Part shown: piece by piece, positions 1 to 7,243 of the stretch
Layout: the number at the start of each line of letters is the position of its first letter
Position numbering within the stretch: position 1 is the stretch's first letter
From: Candidatus Bathyarchaeota archaeon
Lineage (GTDB): Archaea; Thermoproteota; Bathyarchaeia; Bathyarchaeales; UBA233
Reading direction: 5' to 3'
Assembly (NCBI GenBank): GCA_004376975.1
Contig: SOJA01000134.1
Span: forward strand, 1 to 17,977
DNA: 17,977 bases
Program-made: the position numbers and the translations under genes
The notes under the pieces: model-generated
What the model was told of the DNA's origin: nothing
Seen by the model: only the letters and a program-made list of their open reading frames with translations
Database searches by the model: none

Positions 1-1737
1 ATCCAAGTCGTCAGAAGTCACCTGTATTATCTGGTCAATTGTTGGTAACTTGAATTGTGTTCCTGCTGAGCAGTTTGCACCGTCACTTGAGAAACCTACG
101 GAGCTTATGCAACAGAGCTTGTCAATCAACTCAAGCTTCGGGAATGTGGGATATTGCGGTTCACTGAAGAACCAGAAGCGGGAGTCATCGAAGTAGTACT
201 CAATTGTGTAATCGTCAACTACGACGCTATGATGAACGTTTTCATAGCTACCATAATCCCATTCTTTGAATGAGTATGTGTACCAACATGAAAATTCAAG
301 ATCGTGAGCATTGAGATTTCGTACATACGTGCCGTTTGGCGCTACGATTCCACAGTCTGTTCTAAGATAATATGTGACTTTGGTTTTCTCTGCGGGCTCA
401 CCAGCACCTGGGTTTGGGTCAATCCATGTGCCGACTTCCCAGTCTTGAGCTGCACCTGGCTGGTCGATTCCAAGGTCATACGGATTAACGTTCAATAAGC
501 CGCTGTATACTCTGTCCAGCACTACATGGTCGCAGTACCCTGTAGAGTATAACGGGTTAAGCGCTTCAGGCGCCGAATTTGTTCCCATTCTGATTGAGCT
601 GTCAACAGTGTTGTAAGCCTTTAAGAAGTGGTAGACATTGTCTAATCCCCAGTTGGCTTTGTTGATGACTCCTGTCATTGTCTTACGCCAAGCCACAAAG
701 CTTATCGGGCTCCAGAGCGGGATGTTGAAGACGTATTCACACCAGCCCAATTCAGCTGCTGCTTGAGCAGCTGCTCTGGATGATTCTATACTATCCGTAT
801 ATATAACCTGACGAGCCAGTACATCATAATCTGGGTAGTTAGGCATGTTGCTTTCGTTCCTGCCCGTCACGTAGTTTGAAAGGAAAAATGAAGAGTATCC
901 GTAGTACAAGAGCCATGGATATATTGTTAAGCTCCATCCGCCTGTGTAAATGTGGTAGTTTTGGTCGTCCATTACGGCTGGGAAGCAAAGATCTGAAGTG
1001 GCTTCAATCTTGTTGTACGGAATTCCAAACAGATCCAATTGACCAGCAAGGTATCTACCAGCATACAGTCTTTCGTCTTCTACCCTAACATAAAATACTA
1101 GTGGATCCATGTTTTGTCCAGCCTCTCTACCTGGCCATCCCACTGGATAGTTTCGAATGCCATCATCATCTGTGTCGACAAAACCAGCAAGCACCAACTG
1201 TTCCTCAGCTCTGGTCTCGTTGTACTTCCACGGATAATTTTCTGGAAGTGCACATTCAGGCCACCAGCTGAGAGAGTTCAGTGAAATCGGAACATTTAAC
1301 AGTTCTCCAGCGCCTTCTAATATTTCATCAATGATATATTGTTTGTCAACCATGCATGAAAGGGCATGTCTAAACTCTTTTAGGTGAAGAGGATTCCTAA
1401 CACCAGGATACTTAGCTATAGTGTAGTTGTTATGTAAGTCGAACTGCATCATTACGTTTTCGATGATATCTGAAACACAAAGGTCTGGATCGTCCTCAGC
1501 ATCCAATCTTTGTTCATAAGTCAATAACCCCTGAATAAAATCAACTTCACCTGTCTTCAGGGCTGCATAAGCTGATGCCTGATTTTCGTAAAATAAAATT
1601 TCAACATCTGATCTCGGACCCTGGGTTGCATTGACAGGAAAAACTGTGTGAATCGGCACCATAAGTATAGCCATGATGAATGCAATCACTAAAACATTGA
1701 TTTTCTTGATTATAATTTTTCTCCTTCTGCTTCTCAA
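1..1737 (-). CDS. ABC transporter solute-binding protein, peptide/nickel type (SBP_bac_5 family), 3' end outside window
   Basis: Extracytoplasmic binding protein that would deliver oligopeptides or a similar solute to an ABC importer. The reverse strand is open for 579 codons from a TTG at 1737 to the window edge, so the C-terminus is missing. The N-terminus has a basic stretch (RSRRRKIIIKK) and a hydrophobic core (VLVIAFIMAILMVPI), i.e. a signal peptide or lipid-free membrane anchor. Family marks are the 'YAALKTGEVDFI' segment, 'FRHALSCMVDKQYIIDEIL' (the RxAxxxxIDR region of the family) and 'AGFVDTDDDGIRNYP', typical of DppA/OppA-like proteins. No permease or ATPase genes lie within the window; they may lie beyond the left edge. 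The start is uncertain: an AAGGAG at 1721-1726 sits inside the proposed reading frame, and the optimally spaced codon after it is ATA, not ATG. Family assignment is secure; the ligand cannot be read from the sequence. Confidence 0.88.
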   Translation of the reverse strand, partial: MRSRRRKIIIKKINVLVIAFIMAILMVPIHTVFPVNATQGPRSDVEILFYENQASAYAALKTGEVDFIQGLLTYEQRLDAEDDPDLCVSDIIENVMMQFDLHNNYTIAKYPGVRNPLHLKEFRHALSCMVDKQYIIDEILEGAGELLNVPISLNSLSWWPECALPENYPWKYNETRAEEQLVLAGFVDTDDDGIRNYPVGWPGREAGQNMDPLVFYVRVEDERLYAGRYLAGQLDLFGIPYNKIEATSDLCFPAVMDDQNYHIYTGGWSLTIYPWLLYYGYSSFFLSNYVTGRNESNMPNYPDYDVLARQVIYTDSIESSRAAAQAAAELGWCEYVFNIPLWSPISFVAWRKTMTGVINKANWGLDNVYHFLKAYNTVDSSIRMGTNSAPEALNPLYSTGYCDHVVLDRVYSGLLNVNPYDLGIDQPGAAQDWEVGTWIDPNPGAGEPAEKTKVTYYLRTDCGIVAPNGTYVRNLNAHDLEFSCWYTYSFKEWDYGSYENVHHSVVVDDYTIEYYFDDSRFWFFSEPQYPTFPKLELIDKLCCISSVGFSSDGANCSAGTQFKLPTIDQIIQVTSDDLD

Positions 1738-1914
1738 ACATAATTATATTACTGGTCATATTAGAGTCTTGCCCTTAGGATGAACTCCTGTTTTCTAAAG
1801 CTCATTAGCGCGAGCCCTTCTTCTTATAGGGTTCCCAAAAGGCTTTTGTCGAAGTTAGTATTTATGATAGTTTGGTTTTTCTTGGTTCTCTCTCTCACGA
1901 AGATTAATAACGTT

Positions 1915-3108
1915 TTAGCCTATTGTCAATCTTTCTATGTTTCTTGGGTAATACGTGATTATTTCTGCGCCGTCTTCAGTTATCAATATGGTGTCTGAGT
2001 GGCGAAATCCTGCAAATCCGGTTTCATATATGCCTGGTTCACAGCTCACAATCATTCCAGCCTCAAGAGGCTTGTCATTACCTATGTCCAGCCATGGAGG
2101 CTCATGTCCTTCTAGGCCCAAACCATGTCCTGTATGATGTTTCACCAAATGCATTAAACCAGCTTTCTTGAACACTTTAATGGTTGCCTTGTCAATATCA
2201 CTGCATTTCACTCCTGGCTTGAACGCCTTAAATGCGGCTTCTTGAGCTTTAACCATCACGTTGAAATAGCGTTTCTGCTTGGATGTTGGTTTCCCAACGA
2301 TCATTGTTCGCTCCAGTTCACAACTGTAGCCTCCTACATCTGCTCCAGCACCTGTAACGACAACGTCGCCTTCTCTAATCATATGTTTCGTCGAAATAGA
2401 ATGTGGTATGGCGCTCATTTGACCTATCTGACCTCTAAATCCAGCGCCTACTGGAGAACTGCTACGCATAGGTTGATAATCGGCACCAAGAGTCTTTTTC
2501 ATGATCATGGATGCTTCATATGAAGCTGTTAACGCAACTTCAACATCCCACAAACCTTCAGCTGTACAATCTTGCAGCAGGTTGTGCGCTAGGTTCGCCC
2601 ATTTTGCGCTCTCTTTCATCAGCGTAATTTCCTCCTCCGATTTGATAAGGCGCATAGAAGACACTAGATCCTTCACGTCCAAAAACTTTGTATCACGCAG
2701 TTTTTTCGTGATTGGCGGACCCTTATAGCCCCATCTTGCAGAAGCTCCAGCTTTGTTGTCAATGCCTATGCGTTTTTTAGCTAAACCCATGTCTTTCAGG
2801 AATTCAGCAAAATATTCAATTGGATGTTTTTCTCCAGGATAGTCAACGTAAGTCTTCACATCTTCAATAAATCTGGTTTTCAACGGGATATTGCTTTTTT
2901 CCAGAAGAGGACCCATAAAGGTGATTTCACCATCAGCAGGCATGATTAATGCTGCTGGTCGCTCAGTGGCAATGAATGCATAACCAGTCAGGTAGAACAT
3001 GCTTGTACCGTTTGTCAAATATAACGCGTCAAGCTTCCGTTTCCTTAAATATTTTCTGACTTTTTCTATTCGACGCTTATATTCAGCTTCACTTATCGAA
3101 AACCTCAC
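1915..3108 (-). CDS. M24 family (creatinase/Xaa-Pro peptidase fold) protein with degenerate metal site
   Basis: A 397-residue protein with an N-terminal creatinase-type domain (about 1-150) and a C-terminal 'pita-bread' domain (about 155-397). It resembles Xaa-Pro dipeptidases in 'HHTGHGLGLEGHE', 'SCEPGIYETG' and 'FRHSDTILITEDG'. The dinuclear metal site is not intact: the first Asp is Gly253 (VVVTGAG), the second is Glu264 in 'YSCELERT', His328 and Glu357 are kept, and the last Glu (normally RxED) is Ser371 in 'RHSDT'. The LERT motif resembles creatinase, a metal-free member of the fold. Many archaea carry, as I recall, similar 'ELERT/HSDT' proteins labelled as peptidases. The start was set at GTG 3108 because GGAGG (3117-3121) lies 8 bases before it; a TTG at 3123 is in frame but overlaps that SD. 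No other gene reads in the same direction directly upstream. Likely a cytosolic hydrolase of a small C-N substrate, or a prolidase using an altered site. Confidence 0.85.
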   Translation of the reverse strand: MRFSISEAEYKRRIEKVRKYLRKRKLDALYLTNGTSMFYLTGYAFIATERPAALIMPADGEITFMGPLLEKSNIPLKTRFIEDVKTYVDYPGEKHPIEYFAEFLKDMGLAKKRIGIDNKAGASARWGYKGPPITKKLRDTKFLDVKDLVSSMRLIKSEEEITLMKESAKWANLAHNLLQDCTAEGLWDVEVALTASYEASMIMKKTLGADYQPMRSSSPVGAGFRGQIGQMSAIPHSISTKHMIREGDVVVTGAGADVGGYSCELERTMIVGKPTSKQKRYFNVMVKAQEAAFKAFKPGVKCSDIDKATIKVFKKAGLMHLVKHHTGHGLGLEGHEPPWLDIGNDKPLEAGMIVSCEPGIYETGFAGFRHSDTILITEDGAEIITYYPRNIERLTIG

Positions 3109-3116
3109 ATCATAAT

Positions 3117-3121
3117 CCTCC
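3117..3121 (-). promoter_or_regulatory. Shine-Dalgarno site that decides the start of the M24 gene
   Basis: The reverse strand reads GGAGG followed by 8 bases and GTG (3108). The same GGAGG-8-start layout occurs at the 7244 gene. This favours GTG over the upstream in-frame TTG at 3123. Confidence 0.7.
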
Positions 3122-3123
3122 AA

Positions 3124-3692
3124 AGACTAATGTCAAGCAATTATGACAGAAAGCAAATAAATGCTTTTGGACAGTCTGACAAAGCGCTCGCCTCGCACGA
3201 TAACTTATTATGACGTAGGTGAAGGTTGGATCAGAACTAATACGAGCGATTTTTACGATTTTATTACTAAAATCTGGGCTTTGAATTCTGAATTTGAGGA
3301 AGAGGAAATGAGTGAAACTCATGCATCATTCACTCGTCAGAACTTGAGAATCTTGTTCAAAAAACTGGGTTTAAAGTGGCACATACTACCAGTCTAATTC
3401 CCATAGATAGACATTTTTAGAGTATTATGGCATAACCGCTGAATCAGTAGTAAAACTTCAACACAGACACGTCTTATTACTAGCAAAAAAGAATTGAATC
3501 TTGCATCTCTATTCTTCTGTTAGAAGATTGCTGAATCCAGAAATCTCATGGTTGTACGCGTTTTAGTTTAGGACATAAAGCGCACGAGTTTATTCAAAAC
3601 TATCACTGCAGGGAGACTGGAGTGAAAAGAGAGGCTCAACATACAATACTAGACACAATGTTTAAGACTGTGTAAAAACGAACGGTGAGGAT
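3124..3692. other. Divergent intergenic region without a convincing gene
   Basis: About 570 bases lie between the start of the M24 gene (-) and the MBL-fold gene (+). Apart from the M24 promoter and a TTTAAG element about 30 bases before the MBL start, I see no tRNA, no clear hairpin-plus-T-run, and no open frame with an SD. A 78-codon frame at 3161-3397 (+) and a 70-codon frame at 3110-3322 (-) overlap each other, have no SD and resemble nothing I know. The region could hold a decayed gene or an unrecognised small RNA. Confidence 0.5.
3153..3164 (-). promoter_or_regulatory. TATA-like promoter element for the M24 gene
   Basis: The reverse strand reads GCATTTATTTGC about 45 bases before the GTG start at 3108. 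This is a plausible archaeal TATA box with transcription starting some 25 bases downstream. No experimental support. Confidence 0.4.
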
Positions 3693-4550
3693 ATGGAACT
3701 AATCATTCTGGGTTCTGGTGGGTCAACAACGATTCCTAGGCCAGGGTGTGAATGCAAAGTCTGTTCTGAAGCAAGAACAAAAGGGATCCCATATACACGT
3801 TCTGGATCATCCATGTTCATTAAGGACATAAACGTACTCTTTGACACCCCAGAGGAGATTGACTCTCAGCTGAATAGGGAGAGAATCAATAATATTGACT
3901 ACATTTTCTATACACATTGGCATCCCGACCACACATTTGGTATGAGAATAGTGGAGAAAATGTACAAGTTTTGGCTCGACATGTTCGTGAGAGGAAGAAA
4001 ACCAAAGAACAAGGTTAAGGTGTGTGCTATAGAGGCGGTCATGGAAGACTTGAAATCTATGGGCTATAGGGGTGGATCATTCTTCAAATATTACGAAAAA
4101 ACAGGTTTGATCGAAACGCTAGATCTGAAAGATGGAGAAGCGTTCAAAATCAGAAACTTCATGATAATACCCTTCGAGGTTCAAACAACCTACAATATTT
4201 CTACAGTATTCCTCATCCAAGAAGACGACAAGAGGGTTGTCTATGCACCTTGCGACGTGAAGCCTTTCCCTGAAAACCCGAAATTGGAAAATCTGGACCT
4301 GTTGATAATAGGCTCTTTTCATCTGGAGGGTCCACTGAGGGAAGGAATAGTTATCCCTCCAAACAATCCACTTAGAGTCGAATTGTTTTCGCCAAGAGAA
4401 ATACAGGAACTCTCGCAGAAGTTGAATGCAAAGCAGACAGTAGTGACTCACATAGAAGAAGAATGGGGCAAGACTTACGATGAATACAAACAACTGGAAA
4501 AAGAATACGATTTGGAATTTGCTTACGATGGAATGCGAATAGTCGTCTAG
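3693..4550 (+). CDS. PhnP-like metallo-beta-lactamase-fold hydrolase
   Basis: A 285-residue soluble MBL-fold protein of the COG1235 (PhnP/PqqB/RNase Z-like) group. The N-terminal strand 'MELIILGSGGS' is followed by the Cys cluster C19-x-C21-xx-C24 (GCECKVC), which in PhnP forms a structural zinc site. The catalytic motif HxHxDH is present as 'THWHPDH' (His75, His77, Asp79, His80). Later ligand candidates are the Asp in 'YAPCDV' and the His in 'VVTHIEEEWG'. PhnP itself is a cyclic ribose phosphate phosphodiesterase in phosphonate use. No C-P lyase genes occur here, so the substrate is unknown; a phosphodiesterase is the best inference. GGTGAGG precedes the ATG closely. The gene converges with trmI, leaving a 54-base gap that holds a GC-rich palindrome. 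Confidence 0.88.
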   Translation: MELIILGSGGSTTIPRPGCECKVCSEARTKGIPYTRSGSSMFIKDINVLFDTPEEIDSQLNRERINNIDYIFYTHWHPDHTFGMRIVEKMYKFWLDMFVRGRKPKNKVKVCAIEAVMEDLKSMGYRGGSFFKYYEKTGLIETLDLKDGEAFKIRNFMIIPFEVQTTYNISTVFLIQEDDKRVVYAPCDVKPFPENPKLENLDLLIIGSFHLEGPLREGIVIPPNNPLRVELFSPREIQELSQKLNAKQTVVTHIEEEWGKTYDEYKQLEKEYDLEFAYDGMRIVV

Positions 4551-4582
4551 AAATCAAGGTAATTCTGTGTTAAAGAAAGCTT

Positions 4583-4596
4583 TTAGCGCGCGCTAA
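4583..4596. repeat. 14-bp perfect palindrome TTAGCGCGCGCTAA between convergent genes
   Basis: A perfect inverted repeat in otherwise AT-rich DNA, in the 54-base gap between the ends of the MBL-fold and trmI genes. Its 10-base core AGCGCGCGCT recurs at 11196-11205. It could be a protein-binding site or act at the transcript ends of both genes; the short arms make a strong hairpin unlikely. Confidence 0.6.
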
Positions 4597-4604
4597 GGGT
4601 TAGA

Positions 4605-5390
4605 TCATGTTTCGGACTTTGATGCTTTACGTGCAAACGTTATGTAACCGGTATGCCCGGTCATCAGAGTTTGTGGGCGTGTTCTTCCTCTTTCAGTTTG
4701 CATTCTTCGCATTAAGCATTCAACGGTTTCTATGTCTACAAAACTGTTGTCTTTTAGGCTTTCCACTGTTTTTACAACTTGGTCTATTGTTGGACTAAAG
4801 GAAATTACTGTTCCGCATGACTTCAAGGCTGTGTAAGCGTGTGGCACAACAAGCCATGGAGTTGCCAAATCCAATATAACTGCGTCAACATCACTTTCAT
4901 CTATGCCAGCTATTACATCATTGTTCTTCAGTTCAACAAAGTCCGCCAAGCCTACTCGCTTCAAGTTTTTCTCCGCGTTTTTGAGGAACTCTTCTCTTAT
5001 TTCGTAGCTGTATACCCTGCCATCCGGCTTGACATAATGAGCTAGGGCTGTGGTTAACGCGCCTGTGCCTGTTCCAGCTTCCACTACACGGCTTCCAGGT
5101 CCAATTCCGCTGAACATAACCATGAGTGCTACATCCTTTGGATATGTTATCTGAGTTCTCCGCACAGACTTCATTATATAATCGCGTAGCAGAGGCCTTA
5201 AGACTGTGAACTCAGCTCTTAAGTTGCTTAACACTGTGGAGCCGTATTCTTTTCCAATTAGGTCGTCGAATTCTATGAATCCCCTGTGTGTATGAAAGCT
5301 TTTGCCCTTTTCAACTTTGACAAGGTATGTTTTCCGCCGGCCTAAATAGAGAAGTACGTAATTGCCTTCTTTAATCTTTGAAGTTGGCAA
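4605..5390 (-). CDS. trmI: tRNA (adenine-N1)-methyltransferase, archaeal TrmI type
   Basis: A 261-residue Rossmann-fold methyltransferase that uses S-adenosylmethionine to make 1-methyladenosine in the T-loop of tRNA; archaeal relatives modify positions 57 and 58. The N-terminal small barrel carries the family-typical 'HTHRGFIEFDDLIGKEYGS' (33-51). SAM-binding motif I is 'VVEAGTGTGALT' (102-113), the acidic residue for the ribose is Glu130 in 'YSYEIREEF', and the catalytic/target-base motif is 'DLATPW' (174-179; other members often have DLPxPW). The C-terminal 'RPQTLMTGHTGYI' is also typical. Length is normal. The TTG start lies 9 bases after the stop of the aldolase-Fae gene, so the two are almost certainly co-transcribed; GTGA at the upstream stop may serve as SD. 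The link between tRNA modification and that gene may be only transcriptional. Confidence 0.93.
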   Translation of the reverse strand: MPTSKIKEGNYVLLYLGRRKTYLVKVEKGKSFHTHRGFIEFDDLIGKEYGSTVLSNLRAEFTVLRPLLRDYIMKSVRRTQITYPKDVALMVMFSGIGPGSRVVEAGTGTGALTTALAHYVKPDGRVYSYEIREEFLKNAEKNLKRVGLADFVELKNNDVIAGIDESDVDAVILDLATPWLVVPHAYTALKSCGTVISFSPTIDQVVKTVESLKDNSFVDIETVECLMRRMQTERGRTRPQTLMTGHTGYITFARKASKSET

Positions 5391-5399
5391 AATGAGTCA

Positions 5400-6878
5400 C
5401 TAAGGCGTATATTTGAAGGGATGTTTTGACCTGTCTTTGTTTTCTATTAGCTCATCTATTGTAGGTCTGCCTTCTACTGCCCTGCGGATGGCATGGTGCA
5501 TGGCTTTATAATTGTTTATGTAAACTCTTTGTCTGTCAATGGCTGTTGGGTGAACAAACACGTTTACGATTATTATCAGTTCTTCAACGGCTTCTTTTGG
5601 AATTATTCCTTCTGCAACACTGTCAACAACTGCCTTTGCAACTGCTGTTTGTGCAGGACCATAAACCATGCTTGCTTGGCGCATGCTTCTAATCGTAACT
5701 GTAGGAACTATTAGAGTTATGGGCTTAACTGCCAGGTTTGGCTCCAAAATGGCCAGTAACGGTTCATGCCCAGGTGCTGGTGTAGCCTTAGCTTTTGCAA
5801 AAGCTTCAGCTAATGGACCGTCTTTCTTTCCAATTAGAAGGTCTATGTGGGCTACATCTGCATCTTTTCCAGCTAAGGCTTCACCTACTCGCAGGTTGAA
5901 GTCCCGTATGATTTCTGGCGTTATATTCGCAGCTGTGAAGCGTTCTTCTATTCTTTTTTCTCCAATCTCAAAGGTTATTGTTTTTGGTTTTATCTTTCCC
6001 AGTTTCTCCAGCTCTATCCGTAGTTCTTCCTTTGCCTCGTAGGTTAGTTCTCCACCTACGCTTAGAGGCTTTCTAACCGGTCCAACTTTAACTTTCATCA
6101 TGTTTAAAGCTGCCTTTGTGCCTACAGCTCCGCTTCCAGCTATGATACGCGCCATCTTCTGTATTTTATATTGTAGCTCACGAGCTTCTTCCAGTTCTCC
6201 ATTTTTTACGTGATTGTAGATTTCAACCCAGATGTCTGGTATTACATTAGCACTTGCCAAGATGGCTCCTGAACATCCCGCTGCTAAAGCAGCTATCACA
6301 ACTTCGTCGTGTCCACACAAAACATTGATTTTGTCGCGCACCTTCTCTAGGACGGCAAGGATGAAACTTAGTTGTCCGCTGCTGTCTTTTAAACCGACAA
6401 TGTTTGGGATTTGAGCTAAATCTTCAACCATCTGCCAAGGAAGCTGGACGCCTGTGCATTGTGGAATATTGTAAAGAATTATCGGTAAGTCTACTTCACT
6501 CGCAATTGTATGGTAGTGTTGATAAATGCCGCGGTCTTTAGGTTTCAGGTAGAATGGTGTGACGATTAAAGCAGCGTCTGCACCTGCATCTTTTGCGTAT
6601 TTCGTCATTTCTAGAGCTTGGTCTGTTCCGCTGGCTCCTGTTCCCACTACCACTGATACTTTGCTGTTGACTTCATCCATAACTATGTCGATAACCTGTT
6701 TTTTCTCTTCTTTTGTCAAGTTTACAAATTCACCTGTAGTGCCGCATGGAACAACTCCGTGGACTCCTAACTCGATGCAACGTCTAACCAACGCTCGCAT
6801 TCTTTCCTCATCTACAGCTTTCCCATCATCCGTGAAAGGTGTAACCAAAGCGGGCAAAACTCCTTCAGGCTTAAACAT
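5400..6878 (-). CDS. Fusion of DapA/NAL-family class I aldolase with formaldehyde-activating enzyme (Fae)
   Basis: A 492-residue two-domain protein. Residues 1-295 form a DHDPS/N-acetylneuraminate-lyase TIM barrel: 'CGTTGE' (Thr47, Thr48), 'VTPFY' (Tyr110), Tyr136 in 'ILYNIPQCTG', and Lys164 in 'IVGLKDSSG' as the Schiff-base lysine. All are placed as in active class I aldolases. The Arg that binds the aspartate-semialdehyde carboxylate in DapA (E. coli Arg138) is Cys141, so lysine biosynthesis is unlikely. After a linker, residues 325-492 match Fae throughout: 'VGEAL', 'DVAHIDLLIG' with the catalytic-type His344, 'LLAILEPNLAVKP', 'YGPAQTAVAKAVVDSVAEGIIP' in shortened form (GPAQ at 407-410), 'VFVHPTA', and the tail 'KDRSKHPF'. 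Fae condenses formaldehyde with H4MPT to methylene-H4MPT. ATG is preceded by AGGTGGG, 7 bases away. It is the first gene of an operon with trmI. Function inferred: an aldolase making or consuming formaldehyde and channelling it to C1 metabolism. Confidence 0.93.
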   Translation of the reverse strand: MFKPEGVLPALVTPFTDDGKAVDEERMRALVRRCIELGVHGVVPCGTTGEFVNLTKEEKKQVIDIVMDEVNSKVSVVVGTGASGTDQALEMTKYAKDAGADAALIVTPFYLKPKDRGIYQHYHTIASEVDLPIILYNIPQCTGVQLPWQMVEDLAQIPNIVGLKDSSGQLSFILAVLEKVRDKINVLCGHDEVVIAALAAGCSGAILASANVIPDIWVEIYNHVKNGELEEARELQYKIQKMARIIAGSGAVGTKAALNMMKVKVGPVRKPLSVGGELTYEAKEELRIELEKLGKIKPKTITFEIGEKRIEERFTAANITPEIIRDFNLRVGEALAGKDADVAHIDLLIGKKDGPLAEAFAKAKATPAPGHEPLLAILEPNLAVKPITLIVPTVTIRSMRQASMVYGPAQTAVAKAVVDSVAEGIIPKEAVEELIIIVNVFVHPTAIDRQRVYINNYKAMHHAIRRAVEGRPTIDELIENKDRSKHPFKYTP

Positions 6879-6941
6879 GTATTTCCCACCTACATCGTAA
6901 TGTGAATTTCTTCATTCTACTTTTTATCAAACTCTTGTATC

Positions 6942-6949
6942 ATTTAAGC
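6942..6949 (-). promoter_or_regulatory. BRE/TATA-like element GCTTAAAT upstream of the aldolase-Fae gene
   Basis: The reverse strand reads AAAGCTTAAATGATAC, 63 bases before the ATG at 6878. The same octamer precedes the genes at 7244 and 12270, which supports its use as a core promoter here. Confidence 0.45.
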
Positions 6950-7196
6950 TTTGAAGTAAGAAACAAACAAAACATTGTTTAGACTGAAAAATTGTGATGT
7001 TATGATCTTCAGGGTTACAGTGGACCAATCGGACTTCACATTGTATTTTGCACAGGAATCAAACAAAGGTCGATCTAGCAGCATACTTGTACGTGTAGAG
7101 ATCGCACGCTACGTTGCAAATTGAACAGTCCGTTGGCTATGCTATCTCTCAAATTCAACTTTGGCATCATTCAAATTCTTTTGAACCTCTGAAAAC

Positions 7197-7204
7197 GCTT
7201 AAAT
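7197..7204 (+). promoter_or_regulatory. BRE/TATA-like element GCTTAAAT upstream of the 427-residue protein gene
   Basis: GCTTAAAT lies 39 bases before the TTG start at 7244, leaving room for a short leader that carries GGAGG at 7231-7235, 8 bases from the start. Confidence 0.5.
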
Positions 7205-7243
7205 TTCTTAACCTTTCATTACAAGTATCTGGAGGATTGTTTA

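Larger units (their letters stand above)
6879..7243. other. Divergent promoter region between the aldolase-Fae fusion and the 427-residue protein
   Basis: 365 bases without a supported gene. Each side has an archaeal promoter-like GCTTAAAT element (6942-6949 on the reverse strand, 7197-7204 on the forward strand). The middle, about 6960-7180, shows no open frame with an SD and no structure I recognise; it is long enough for regulator binding sites. Confidence 0.5.

Noticed and set aside
3161..3397. 78-codon frame on the + strand
   Set aside because: Overlaps the promoter element of the M24 gene, has no SD, and conflicts with another frame on the opposite strand; likely chance.
5668..6042. 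124-codon + strand frame inside the aldolase-Fae gene
   Set aside because: Antisense shadow of a long, clearly coding gene with recognised domains.
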